Notes: generated by a model from the sequence alone, not told the origin. Shown: positions 16,511 through 24,164, counted from the stretch's first letter. The stretch is 64,000 nucleotides of DNA from Phenylobacterium sp. CCH9-H3 (GCF_001557235.1 NZ_LSJI01000180.1:1-64000); one strand, 5' to 3'. Numbers and translations: made by a program.

Positions 16511-16537
16511 GAGGGGCCCGCCATCGGCGGGCCCCTC
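16511..16537. repeat. 12-bp hairpin between parB and the Toprim gene
   Basis: GAGGGGCCCGCC (16511-16522) and GGCGGGCCCCTC (16526-16537) are perfect complements with a 3-nt loop. In the minus-strand transcript the hairpin begins 24 nt after the parB stop, contains a GGAGG sequence in its 5' arm and an AUG at its turn, and is followed by UUUCC. It could end the parB transcript or hide the upstream start of the Toprim gene. Confidence 0.7.
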
Positions 16538-16561
16538 CAGGCCGATCGGGGGGAGGTCGGC

Positions 16562-18613
16562 CTATTCGGCGGCGTGCGCGTGGGGGGCTGCCGAATGGTC
16601 GTCAGCATCAGCCTCGGCGCCGTCAGGGTCGATGGCCGGTTCGTCCGCCACGGCCGCCGTCTCTTCGCTCGTCCGGTCGCCCGGCGTGCGCAGCGGCTCA
16701 GGCAGCCAGCCGGACCCGGCGAGCACCTGTTCGGCCTGGGCGGCCATGTCGTCCTTCTTGAGCGGTTCGAGGCGGCCAGCCGCCGCGGCATCCTTGGCCT
16801 CGCGCACCGCCAACAGGATCCGGGCCTTGGTCACCCGTGCGAGGTAGTTCTCCGCTGTCGGCGCCCAGCCGGCGGCCACCATGTCGAGGCGAACGGCCTG
16901 GGCGAGCTGGTCGGCCTGGGCGATCGCCTTCGGACGGCGGTTGTACGGCTCGATCGTCGCATTGACCGACAGGGCGACACAGTGAGCGAAGAGCGCCTGG
17001 CGGCTGTCTTCGTCCCAGGTGCGCAGGGCGTCCCACAGCTCGCCCGGCTCTTTGGGCAGGTGGGCGGCCCAGGCCTGGTGGCGGGCGTCGACGGACCTGG
17101 CCGAGGCGGTGTCGGCGAGGCCCGGCGCCTGAGCGTTGAAGGCGGCGCTCTTGACGTCGAGTTCCAGGCAGGTGTCGCCGCAGAAGCGATAGAAGAGCTT
17201 CAGCGCGAGCGCGTGCAGCGCCGCCGTGAACGCCACATGCGGATCGGCGCCAAGAGCGTCGCGCAGCGCGAGCGTGCGGTGCGCGGTCAACTCGGCCACC
17301 AGCCGATCGGGGATCGGCCGCAGACCTTCGTCGGCGTCCGGCGCTTCGGCGACCGGCTCGGCGCCTGCCGAGGCGTCCGCATCGCGCTCGTCACCGGCGG
17401 AGGGCGCGTCCGCATCGGATTCCGGCGTGGCGGGAAGCGGAGCCTCGTCCTCGGGACGGACGAAGCCGCGCTCGACGTGCAATTCGCCGGAGCCATCGAT
17501 CGTGATGAAGGCGCCGGCGCGGGCGACATCCTCGGGCGCATAAGCGACCGGGCGGTCCTGGAGGGCCTCCAAGGCCGCTTCGATCTCGCCCAGCCGCGCG
17601 TCCACCGTCTCGGGTAGGTCCTCCACCTGAGCCCAGGTTTCCTCAAGGCCTTCGTATTCGGCCTTCAGCGCGTCGCGAGCGGCGATGCCCTCGTCGCTGA
17701 GCTGCGCCGCCTCGCCGCTCAGGCGCCGCAGGCCGTAGGTGTGGCCGTAGGGGAGGGAGACCGCTGCCTCGACCCACTTCCAACCTTCCGCCTGGATGGC
17801 GACGACTTCGCGGTCGAGGCGCTCGGCGACCAGCCGATCCAACAAGACGGGGTCCTGCAGCCAGCCGCCATCGTCGCCCTGGAAGAGGTCGCGCATGACC
17901 AGGCCGCCGGCGTCCTCATAGGCTGGGCCGACGAACTGAGCGCGCCGGTCGGAGGCGCGCACCCCGCCTTCGGTCAGCAGTCTGCGGATCTGATGGGGCT
18001 CCTTGGAATGGGCGCGGGTGAGGGCCTCGAAGACCTGTTCCTGGCGCTCGTGGTCGGGATTGACGGTGAAGGCCATCAGCTGGTCGAGGGTGAGGCCGTC
18101 GTCGGCGTAGACGTCGAGCAGGTGAGGCGAGACCGAGGCTAGGCGCAGACGCTGCCGCACGACCGCGGCCGAGACGAAGAACGCCGCGGCGATCTCCTCC
18201 TCGGTCTGGCCCTTCTCGCGCAGGGCCTGGAAGGCGCGAAACTGGTCCAGCGGGTGCAGGGGCGCACGCTGGACGTTCTCGGCCAGGCTGTCTTCCTCCG
18301 CGAGGCCATCCTCGCGGACCACGCAGGGGATGGGCGCGGTCTTGGCGAGGCGCTTCTGCTTGACCAGCCGCTCGAGCGCCCGGTAGCGCCGCCCGCCGGC
18401 CGGGATCTCGAACATCCCGGTGTCGATGCCATCAGCGTCGCGGACCGCTCGCACGGTCAGGCTCTGCAGCAAGGTGCGCCGGGCGATGTCCTCGGCGAGT
18501 TCCTCGACCGAGACGCCGGCCTTGATCCGGCGGACATTGGCCTGGCTCAGCACCAGCTTGTTGAAGGGGATGTCCCGCGAGCTCGAGAGGACGATTTTCT
18601 GCACCTGGGTCAT
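16562..18613 (-). CDS. parB: Large ParB/RepB-like protein of the ICE
   Basis: A 683-aa protein whose N-terminal 200 residues are ParB-like: FNKLVLSQANVRRIKAGVSVEELAEDI, IPAGGRRYRALERL, and SLAENVQRAPLHPLDQFRAFQ, followed by an HTH (EEEIAAAFFVSAAVVRQRLRLASV). The remaining about 450 residues form the C-terminal extension typical of ICE-borne ParB-like proteins, with an acidic low-complexity stretch near residues 390-430. It may aid stability of the excised circle or regulate genes; no ParA is in the window. The start at 18613 is preceded by GGAG and a structured leader shared with ardC. The frame is open upstream but that part is out of family. Confidence 0.9.
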   Translation of the reverse strand: MTQVQKIVLSSSRDIPFNKLVLSQANVRRIKAGVSVEELAEDIARRTLLQSLTVRAVRDADGIDTGMFEIPAGGRRYRALERLVKQKRLAKTAPIPCVVREDGLAEEDSLAENVQRAPLHPLDQFRAFQALREKGQTEEEIAAAFFVSAAVVRQRLRLASVSPHLLDVYADDGLTLDQLMAFTVNPDHERQEQVFEALTRAHSKEPHQIRRLLTEGGVRASDRRAQFVGPAYEDAGGLVMRDLFQGDDGGWLQDPVLLDRLVAERLDREVVAIQAEGWKWVEAAVSLPYGHTYGLRRLSGEAAQLSDEGIAARDALKAEYEGLEETWAQVEDLPETVDARLGEIEAALEALQDRPVAYAPEDVARAGAFITIDGSGELHVERGFVRPEDEAPLPATPESDADAPSAGDERDADASAGAEPVAEAPDADEGLRPIPDRLVAELTAHRTLALRDALGADPHVAFTAALHALALKLFYRFCGDTCLELDVKSAAFNAQAPGLADTASARSVDARHQAWAAHLPKEPGELWDALRTWDEDSRQALFAHCVALSVNATIEPYNRRPKAIAQADQLAQAVRLDMVAAGWAPTAENYLARVTKARILLAVREAKDAAAAGRLEPLKKDDMAAQAEQVLAGSGWLPEPLRTPGDRTSEETAAVADEPAIDPDGAEADADDHSAAPHAHAAE

Positions 18614-18707
18614 GGTGAGTCTCCATGACGGGCCGACCGGGAGCCTCTCTCTCGGCCTCCTACCCGTCACGAATTCCCTCCCCCCTCTCACTTTTGGGGG
18701 TCGATGC
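18614..18707 (-). promoter_or_regulatory. Structured leader of parB, homologous to the ardC leader
   Basis: Read on the minus strand it contains, in order: ATCGACCCCC, GTGAGAGG, CGTGACGGGT, GAGAGAGGCTC, CCCGTC and GGAG, then the parB ATG 8 nt on. The same blocks in the same order precede ardC. GGCCGA and TCGGCC can pair around the GAGAGAGGCTC block. Its 5' part overlaps the 3' end of the ardC coding region. Confidence 0.55.
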
Positions 18708-19610
18708 GGGACCAAAGGCCAGCAGGTAGTCCGCGGCCTTGGAGGCCGCGCTGGCTGCGCGGAAGATGGCGCGGTTGTCGGCGCGCAGCAGCTCGAGCCA
18801 GGCGGCGAGGTAGTCGGCATGGCGGACGGTCGGGGTGATGCCCAGCGATGCGCAGGCGAAGGCGCTCGCCATCTCGGCCACCAGCTCTTCCCTGGCGTAG
18901 GGCGCCGAGCCGAAGGCGCCGGATTGGTCGCGGGCGAGCCGAGACGCATGGCCCGTCCAGTGTCCGAGCTCGTGCAGGGCGGTGCGATGCCAGTTGACCG
19001 GCTCGAAGTAGGCCTCCGGCCGCGGGACCTGCACGTAGTCGTAGGGCGGACTGTAGAACGCCTGGTCGCCGCCGACCCGAAAGTCCGCGCCGGTGGCGGC
19101 GATGAGGGCGGCGGCCTGCGGCAGGACCAGCCCCTCAGGGATCGGGGGCGGCGGCGCGGCGACTTGGGCCGGCAGGCCTTCGCACTGGGCGATATTGAAG
19201 ACCGTGAAGCGCTTCAGGAACAGGACCTGATCCGGGGTCCCGCCGTCCCGCTCAGCCCGGCGGCGTTCGGCGTCGGGGGTGAAGCGGTCGGCAAAGACGA
19301 TGGTCACGCCGCGCTCGCCGCGACGGACATTGCCGCCCAGCGCCAGCGCCTGGCGGAACGTGAGCCAGGACTGTGCATGGAAGTCCAGGGAGACGACCGC
19401 CTCCCAGAGGATGAGGACGTTGATCCCGGAATAGCGACGCCCGGTCGCGGCGTTGGCCGGCATGGCCAGCGCCGCCTTGGTCGCGCCGCAGCCCCAGGGC
19501 TGGACCCAGGGAACCCGGCCGGCCTCCAGTTCGGCGACGATCTTTTCGGTGATCTCCTGATGGAGGCTAGCCCGGCCTTGGCCGGCGCGGGCGGGGGTGG
19601 AGGAAGACAT
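18660..19610 (-). CDS. ardC: ArdC-like antirestriction protein
   Basis: A 316-aa protein of the ArdC type, which shields incoming single-stranded DNA from host restriction. The N-terminal half is the ssDNA-binding domain (LHQEITEKIVAELEAGRVPWVQPW, NAATGRRYSGINVLIL, TFRQALALGGNVRRGERG). The C-terminal half is a zincin-like metallopeptidase fold with HELGHWTGH (HExxH) near residue 212 and the supporting Glu in YAREELVAEMASAF. The last residues overlap the parB leader. It is one of the first genes transcribed near the junction end and fits an early-entry role. Confidence 0.92.
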   Translation of the reverse strand: MSSSTPARAGQGRASLHQEITEKIVAELEAGRVPWVQPWGCGATKAALAMPANAATGRRYSGINVLILWEAVVSLDFHAQSWLTFRQALALGGNVRRGERGVTIVFADRFTPDAERRRAERDGGTPDQVLFLKRFTVFNIAQCEGLPAQVAAPPPPIPEGLVLPQAAALIAATGADFRVGGDQAFYSPPYDYVQVPRPEAYFEPVNWHRTALHELGHWTGHASRLARDQSGAFGSAPYAREELVAEMASAFACASLGITPTVRHADYLAAWLELLRADNRAIFRAASAASKAADYLLAFGPASTPKSERGEGIRDG

Positions 19611-19709
19611 CGCGGCGCTCCGCGACGGGCGCCGCGAGCCTCTCTCGCAGCGACGAACCCGTCACGACGACGGGCTGCTTTCTCTTCCTCTCACCCGGGG
19701 GCCGATCTG
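19611..19709 (-). promoter_or_regulatory. Structured leader of ardC, homologous to the parB leader
   Basis: On the minus strand: ATCGGCCCCC, GTGAGAGG, CGTGACGGGT (19658-19667 reversed), GAGAGAGGCTC (19636-19646 reversed), CCCGTC and GGAG, then the ardC ATG. GACGGG can pair with CCCGTC, and GCGAG with CTCGC inside it. The matching parB leader uses different bases in its inner stem, which is what a conserved structure would allow. Confidence 0.55.
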
Positions 19710-19732
19710 CGCCGCTGGCGGAGGTCCCGCCG

Positions 19733-20083
19733 TCAGCCCGGGTCGGTGGCGATGAGGGGCGGATGGAGAGCCGCGACGAGGTCGTCGTGCTCGATCGCCC
19801 TGGCCCTGCTCGCGACGTTGAGCCTGACATAGAGGTGGACACCGCCCTCCTGCTTCGCCGCATCCGCCCAGGCCTTGGCGGACGTCGCGAGATTTGTGGT
19901 TGTCCCACAGCAGACGATGCGCCCCGCTTGCGCCCTGGCGGCGACGTAGACGAAATTGCCCGCCGCGGCTGGCAAGGGCCCGAGCGGCGCCTGGCGGAAG
20001 CGATAGACGGCGCCGGATGCGCCGTGGAGGTCGATGAAGGCGGTCACCGGAGTTCGATAGCGGACCGCCGGAGCAAGCGCCAT
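19733..20083 (-). CDS. Hypothetical protein next to the integrase
   Basis: A 116-aa protein starting MALAPAVRYRTPVTAFIDLHGASGAVYRFRQ. It has a mixed alpha/beta look (YRFRQAPLG, NFVYVAARAQAGRIVCCGTT, HLYVRLN) with two adjacent Cys in the centre. I do not recognise the family. It lies between the integrase and ardC, all on the minus strand; the integrase stops 19 nt before this start. Its residue composition is protein-like, and the plus-strand frame across it is not. Confidence 0.65.
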   Translation of the reverse strand: MALAPAVRYRTPVTAFIDLHGASGAVYRFRQAPLGPLPAAAGNFVYVAARAQAGRIVCCGTTTNLATSAKAWADAAKQEGGVHLYVRLNVASRARAIEHDDLVAALHPPLIATDPG

Positions 20084-20102
20084 GGCGCGCGATGGGACGC
20101 GC

Positions 20103-21203
20103 CTAGCGACGCTTGGGCCGCCCCGGGGGCTTTGCCGTTACGACCTTCAGCCATTTCCACCCCGCATACTTGTCGCCCACTTGCCGCAGGTGTGTGTAGC
20201 GCTTGAGGCTGGACCACGACCGGTGGCCGGAAACGGCCGCGACGCGCGGGATGTTCAGCGACATCTCGAAGAGGCGCGAGACGCCGTCATGGCGCAGGTC
20301 GTGGAAGTGCAGGTCCTCGATGCCAAGAAGCTGGCAGGCACGGGTGAACGCCGCGCCGATGGCGTCGGCGCTGTAGGGGAAGATTTCGTTGGTCGATCTG
20401 GGCATCGCCTGGGCGATGCGAAGCGCTTCGTCCGGAAGATCGCACCAAACATTGTTTCCAATCTTCTCGCCCGGATTCTTCATGTCCCGCACTAGGACGC
20501 GGCTGCCCGTCTCGTCGAGGCCGGGCCAGTCGATGCGGGTGATCTCCTCCAACCGCCGGGTGGAGAAGACGGCGAAGGCGATGATCTTCTGCATGGGCGC
20601 TGCGGACGGCCGACGCTGCTGGCGCTCGCCGAAGTGCGTCATCAGCTTGTCCAGCTCCTCCAGCGTGGGACGGCGATCACGCTCGCGGCTCTTTGTTGTC
20701 AGGCCCAGACGCTTGGTGACCACGAACGCGTCCTTCATCGCCTGCTGATCCAGCGGGTAACCCCAGGCGGGCCGGGCGATAGCGAAGACGGCGCCGAGAT
20801 GGGACAGGTAGTTCGCCACCGTCTGCGGCTGGACCTTCGCGCTCAGGGTCCGCGCCAGGGTGACGACATCGGCGCTAGTGATCTGTGAGCAGCGCATGTC
20901 GGCGATGTCGTAGCTCTTGATCGCTTTCAGCACCTGCGCCTTCGTCCGACCGATCGCCTTGAGCGACTCGTCGACATAGCGATCGATCACGGCGGCGAGG
21001 GCCGGATCTTCACCCTTGGCGCGTGAGAGGCCTCCGGGCTCGGACAGCTCGGTTTCCCGTCGATCGAGCCAGGCCGAAGCCGCCTGGCGGCGGTCGAAGG
21101 TGCGGGTTTCCCGGTGAACGATTGCGCCGCCGCGTTTGATCACCACCTGCGCGTGGTAACCTGTTGATCCGTCCTTCCGTTTCCGAGTGACGATGGTTCC
21201 CAT
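20103..21203 (-). CDS. int: Tyrosine recombinase, dusA-specific ICE integrase
   Basis: Site-specific integrase of 366 aa. It has an N-terminal arm-binding region with the pattern VTRKRKDGSTGYHAQVVIKRGG, a core-binding domain (about 70-160) and the catalytic domain with the Arg in FSTRRLEEITRI, Lys in VRDMKNPGEK, HDLRHDGVSRL, GHRSW and the nucleophile Tyr in KRYTHL. It points away from dusA and lies 144 nt from it, the arrangement of elements that insert into dusA. The start at 21203 (MGTIVTRKRKDG) is set by the family; an upstream in-frame start exists but would cross the control region. Confidence 0.95.
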   Translation of the reverse strand: MGTIVTRKRKDGSTGYHAQVVIKRGGAIVHRETRTFDRRQAASAWLDRRETELSEPGGLSRAKGEDPALAAVIDRYVDESLKAIGRTKAQVLKAIKSYDIADMRCSQITSADVVTLARTLSAKVQPQTVANYLSHLGAVFAIARPAWGYPLDQQAMKDAFVVTKRLGLTTKSRERDRRPTLEELDKLMTHFGERQQRRPSAAPMQKIIAFAVFSTRRLEEITRIDWPGLDETGSRVLVRDMKNPGEKIGNNVWCDLPDEALRIAQAMPRSTNEIFPYSADAIGAAFTRACQLLGIEDLHFHDLRHDGVSRLFEMSLNIPRVAAVSGHRSWSSLKRYTHLRQVGDKYAGWKWLKVVTAKPPGRPKRR

Positions 21204-21241
21204 CGGTCTGTCCAACTTTTGGGCTATACCGACTGGGCGCG

Positions 21242-21282
21242 GTACAGCATGAGGCTGAGAAAGTACAGCATTGCTGTACTTT
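21242..21282. promoter_or_regulatory. Operator-like repeats upstream of the integrase gene
   Basis: AAAGTACAGCA (21260-21270) and TGCTGTACTTT (21272-21282) form a perfect 11-bp inverted repeat around one base. A third copy of the half-site, GTACAGCAT, is at 21242-21250, directly repeated at 21263-21271. The cluster is 40-80 nt upstream of the integrase ATG and within the expected attachment-site arm. It likely binds a regulator, or the integrase or excisionase. Confidence 0.7.
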
Positions 21283-21312
21283 TCGCAACAAAATGGGGAA
21301 AAACGGGTCGAA

Positions 21313-21351
21313 ATGAGCGTAAATCGATTTGGTGGGCAAGTGTCTAAGTGA
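21313..21351 (+). CDS. Possible 12-residue leader peptide coupled to dusA
   Basis: ATG at 21313 opens a frame MSVNRFGGQVSK that stops at TGA 21349-21351, overlapping the GTG start of dusA (21348) by 4 nt. A GGGGA sequence lies 14 nt upstream. Such an overlap could couple dusA translation to the leader. The sequence lies on the ICE side of the junction. Very short frames arise by chance, so this is tentative. Confidence 0.3.
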   Translation: MSVNRFGGQVSK

Positions 21352-22388
21352 CCGAAAAAAAGCGAGAAAATACGATTTTGCACGCCTCCCGTCTATCTGT
21401 TGCGCCGATGATGGACTGGACTGACCGGCATTGCCGGGTCCTGCATCGGATGCTGACGCGTCGGAGCCTGCTCTATACCGAGATGCTGACGACCGGGGCG
21501 GTGCTGCATGGCGACCGGGCGCGGCTGCTGGCGTTCAGCAAGGTGGAGCACCCCGTGGCGCTGCAGCTGGGCGGGTCGGAGCCGGCCGACCTGGCGCAGG
21601 CGGCGCGGATCGGCGAAGCGGAAGGCTACGATGAGATCAACCTGAACGTCGGATGCCCGTCCGACCGGGTGCAATCCGGGCGCTTCGGAGCGTGCCTGAT
21701 GCGCGAGCCCGCGCTTGTGGCCGACTGCATGGCGGCGATGGCGGCGGCGGTGAGGGTTCCGGTGACGGTGAAGTGCCGGATCGGCGTCGACGACCAGGAA
21801 CCCGAGGAAAGCCTCTTCGGGTTGGTGGACCTGTGCGCCCAGGCGGGCGTCTCGACGTTCGTGATCCACGCCCGCAAGGCGTGGCTCAAGGGCCTGTCGC
21901 CGAAGGAGAACCGGGACGTCCCGCCGCTGGACTATCCGCTGGTGTGGCGGCTGAAGCGCGAGCGGCCCGACCTGACCATCGTCATCAACGGCGGCATCGG
22001 CTCGCTGGACGAGGCCGAGGCGCACCTGGAGCACGTGGACGGGGTGATGCTGGGGCGGGCGGCCTATCATACGCCCGCGATCCTGGCGGAGGCCGACCGG
22101 CGGATCTTCGGCGGCGACGCGACCGTGGACCCGTTCGCCGCGGTCGAGGCCTACAAGGCCTATGTGGCGTCCGAACTGGCCGCTGGGACGCACCTGGCGG
22201 CGGTGACGCGGCACATGCTGGGCCTGTTCCACGGCCAGCCGGGCGCGCGGGCCTGGCGGCGCATCCTTACGGTGGAGGGCGTGAAGGCCGGCGCAGGCCT
22301 GGACGTGATCGACCGCGCGCTGGCGGCCGTCTCAGGGCTCGAAGCGCAGCGTGTTCCGCGTGGCCTCGAAGCGGGTGAGGCGGCCTAG
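21348..22388 (+). CDS. dusA: tRNA-dihydrouridine synthase A, host of the ICE insertion
   Basis: FMN-dependent enzyme that reduces uridine to dihydrouridine in the D loop of tRNAs, 346 aa. It shows SVAPMMDWTDRHCR, ALQLGGSEPADLAQAA, EINLNVGCPSDRVQSGRFGACLM with the catalytic Cys, STFVIHARKAWLKGLSPKENR and INGGIGSLDE. The first about 20 codons (MTEKKRENTILHAS) lie upstream of the usual insertion core, so they and the GTG start are probably supplied by the element. The gene stays intact, as in other dusA-inserted elements. Its 3' end overlaps the convergent protease gene by 57 nt. Confidence 0.95.
   Translation: MTEKKRENTILHASRLSVAPMMDWTDRHCRVLHRMLTRRSLLYTEMLTTGAVLHGDRARLLAFSKVEHPVALQLGGSEPADLAQAARIGEAEGYDEINLNVGCPSDRVQSGRFGACLMREPALVADCMAAMAAAVRVPVTVKCRIGVDDQEPEESLFGLVDLCAQAGVSTFVIHARKAWLKGLSPKENRDVPPLDYPLVWRLKRERPDLTIVINGGIGSLDEAEAHLEHVDGVMLGRAAYHTPAILAEADRRIFGGDATVDPFAAVEAYKAYVASELAAGTHLAAVTRHMLGLFHGQPGARAWRRILTVEGVKAGAGLDVIDRALAAVSGLEAQRVPRGLEAGEAA
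21395..21432. other. Predicted ICE attachment junction within dusA
   Basis: Elements of this class recombine near the 5' end of dusA, around the codons for APMMDWTD, here about 21400-21425. The integrase, its control region and a shift to lower GC (21,230-21,380) sit immediately to the left and the conserved dusA body to the right. The other copy of the core must lie beyond the left edge of the window, so the exact core cannot be delimited. Confidence 0.55.
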
Positions 22389-22853
22389 GTAGCTCATCCC
22401 CAGCAGCGACACGTCCAGCCCGTCCGAGACCACCAGGGCCTGGACGTTCTCCAGCTTCGCGCCGTTGATGGAGATGGACGCCAGGGTCACGGCGGCCGCG
22501 CGGGCCTGGCCGCCAGCGGTGGTGACGTTGTGGCCGTACTTCAGGTCGGTGGGGCGGATGCCCAGCTTCTCGGCGTCTTCCTGGGTCAGGGCGACGGCGG
22601 TCGCGCCGGTGTCGACCAGGAAACGGACCTGCTGCTCGCCGCCCCGCTGACCGCTGACCTGGGCGTCGGCCCAGAAATGGCCGTCGGCCGCCTTGGCCAC
22701 CGCGCCGGACCCGGGCTTCGGCGGGCCGGATGCGAACCCCTCAGCCTCCAGCCGCGCGATGCGCAGGGGCTGCGGGTCGATGGCGGTGACGGCGCAGGCG
22801 CTCATCAGCGCCGACACGCCCGCCACCATGGCGAATTTGCCGATGGAAGACAC
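22332..22853 (-). CDS. Secreted retropepsin-like aspartic protease
   Basis: A 173-aa protein with an N-terminal export signal and a possible lipobox (SALMSAC), then a retropepsin-like domain: VRFLVDTGATAVALTQEDAEKLGI with the catalytic DTG at about residues 82-84, and SLLGMSYLGRL near the end. It matches the clan AA single-domain proteases (TIGR02281 type) common in alphaproteobacteria, which act as dimers at the membrane or in the periplasm. Substrate unknown. Its last 19 codons overlap the end of dusA on the other strand. Confidence 0.85.
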   Translation of the reverse strand: MSSIGKFAMVAGVSALMSACAVTAIDPQPLRIARLEAEGFASGPPKPGSGAVAKAADGHFWADAQVSGQRGGEQQVRFLVDTGATAVALTQEDAEKLGIRPTDLKYGHNVTTAGGQARAAAVTLASISINGAKLENVQALVVSDGLDVSLLGMSYLGRLTRFEATRNTLRFEP

Positions 22854-22975
22854 CCGATCTCACCCGTAGAAGCGGCCGTTCCGGCCTGTCTTGTCAGGGG
22901 GAAAGCTACTTCCGGTTGGGTTTTCATCGGGTGAACGTGCAAGGTTTCCGATTTCTCAACCCGCGGCCGGCCGGA

Positions 22976-23203
22976 TCAGAACATGGCCAGCTTTTCGGGT
23001 CGGATCAGGCCGCGGCGTTCGGGCAGTTCGGCCAGGATCGCCTCGCGCTCGGCTTCGGAGAGTCGGGCCCAGGCGGCGACCTCGTTCAGGCGCCGGTAGC
23101 AGCCCAGGCACAGGCCGCTCTCGCCGTCGACGACGCAGACCTTGATGCAGGGCGTCTTGATAGGGGCAGGGGGCCCCGTCCTGGCCGGAGAAACCGTCAT
23201 CAC
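22976..23203 (-). CDS. DUF1289 small cysteine protein
   Basis: A 75-aa protein with the DUF1289 pattern: TPCIKVCVVDGESGLCLGCYRRLNEVAAWARLSEAER. The four Cys (CxxxC...CxGC) probably bind an iron-sulfur cluster or zinc. Function unknown. It may start at either of two adjacent Met codons (23203 or 23200). It overlaps the stop of the upstream thioesterase gene, so the two are likely co-transcribed. Confidence 0.9.
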   Translation of the reverse strand: MMTVSPARTGPPAPIKTPCIKVCVVDGESGLCLGCYRRLNEVAAWARLSEAEREAILAELPERRGLIRPEKLAMF

Positions 23204-23655
23204 GGGATAGCGTAGGTGACGTTCGCCTGCGCCGCCAGCCGCTCCGGCGCCTCAGTCCAGATGCGGACGTCACAGACCGCCAGGCGGCGGCCCAGCCGCA
23301 GCATCTCGGCCTCCGCATGGATGTCGCCCGGCTGGGCGCCGCGCAGGAAGCTGATGTTGAGCTGGGACGTCACGGCCATCAGCTGATCGCCCACGTGCGC
23401 CAGGACCAGGGCGTAGGCGGCCGTGTCGGCGAGGGACATGAGCGTGGGGCCGGAGATCACGCCGCCGGGGCGCAGAAGCCCCTGGCGATAGGGAGACACC
23501 ACCCGCACTCGCCCCGGCGACACCTCGCTCACCTGTGGGAAGCCGGCCGGCGGCGCGTCGGGGAAGGCGCGGCGGAGGAGGGCGTTGACGCCCTGGGCGT
23601 CCAGTTTGGGATCCAGCTTGGCCATAAGGTCTTGTGCAGCGTCTGGCGGCTTCAT
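23200..23655 (-). CDS. PaaI-family hotdog thioesterase
   Basis: A 151-aa protein of the hotdog fold, predicted to hydrolyse acyl-CoA thioesters. The signature is in LLRPGGVISGPTLMSLADTAAYALVLAHVG, with the central helix HGG-like segment (here PGGVISGPTLMSLAD), followed by VTSQLNISFLRGAQPGDIHAEAEMLRLGRR. It is a cytoplasmic enzyme; the substrate is unknown. Its stop overlaps the DUF1289 start by 4 nt. Confidence 0.87.
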   Translation of the reverse strand: MKPPDAAQDLMAKLDPKLDAQGVNALLRRAFPDAPPAGFPQVSEVSPGRVRVVSPYRQGLLRPGGVISGPTLMSLADTAAYALVLAHVGDQLMAVTSQLNISFLRGAQPGDIHAEAEMLRLGRRLAVCDVRIWTEAPERLAAQANVTYAIP

Positions 23656-23797
23656 TACAAGATGTTTATGAGGATATGTAACATCAGCGTATCATGACCA
23701 AATATTAATCGCCCATTACTCAACATTGCGTCTTGTTCATTTGAGTTGGCGGCGGCGGGTGGGCAGCATTTGTGCAGATTCTGAGGGAGAAGTTCTC

Positions 23798-24133
23798 ATG
23801 AAAACTGCAGTCATCGCCATGGCCGTCACGATGTTCGCCGCCGGCGCCGCGTCGGCCGCCAGCCAGGTCACCGACGTCGACTACCTGAAGGCCAATCGGT
23901 GCAAGGGCCTCGCCACCAGCATCGAAGGCGTGGTCGATCCTGCCGCCCTCAACAGCTTCATCAAGGCCGAACGCGGCGCACGGGCCTCGTACATCATCAA
24001 TCGCGGCGACGAGGAGTTCCAGCGCGCCCGTCGGGAGGCGAAGAGCTCCGACCGCAAGGAGCGCCTCACCACCGAACTCACAACCGCTTGCCAGGCTTAT
24101 GTCGGCCCGAGCACGAACGTCGCCAAGCAATAG
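23798..24133 (+). CDS. Small exported hypothetical protein
   Basis: A 111-aa protein with a clear signal peptide (MKTAVIAMAVTMFAAGAASA, cut near ASQ). The mature part is helical and charged, with one Cys near its start (ANRCKGL) and one near the end (TTACQAY), which may form a disulfide. The start is at 23798 because GAGGGA precedes it; the longer frame upstream is unlikely. Family not recognised. A strong terminator follows at 24165-24196. Confidence 0.8.
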   Translation: MKTAVIAMAVTMFAAGAASAASQVTDVDYLKANRCKGLATSIEGVVDPAALNSFIKAERGARASYIINRGDEEFQRARREAKSSDRKERLTTELTTACQAYVGPSTNVAKQ

Positions 24134-24164
24134 GTCCCAAGCCCAACTCCAGGCCTCCCAGCCA

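Noticed and set aside
19763..20206. Plus-strand frame across the small gene and the integrase end
   Set aside because: Overlaps two better supported minus-strand genes and has unlikely residue content.
21204..21347. A tRNA gene as ICE attachment site
   Set aside because: No tRNA-like cloverleaf was found; the junction lies in dusA, a known alternative site.
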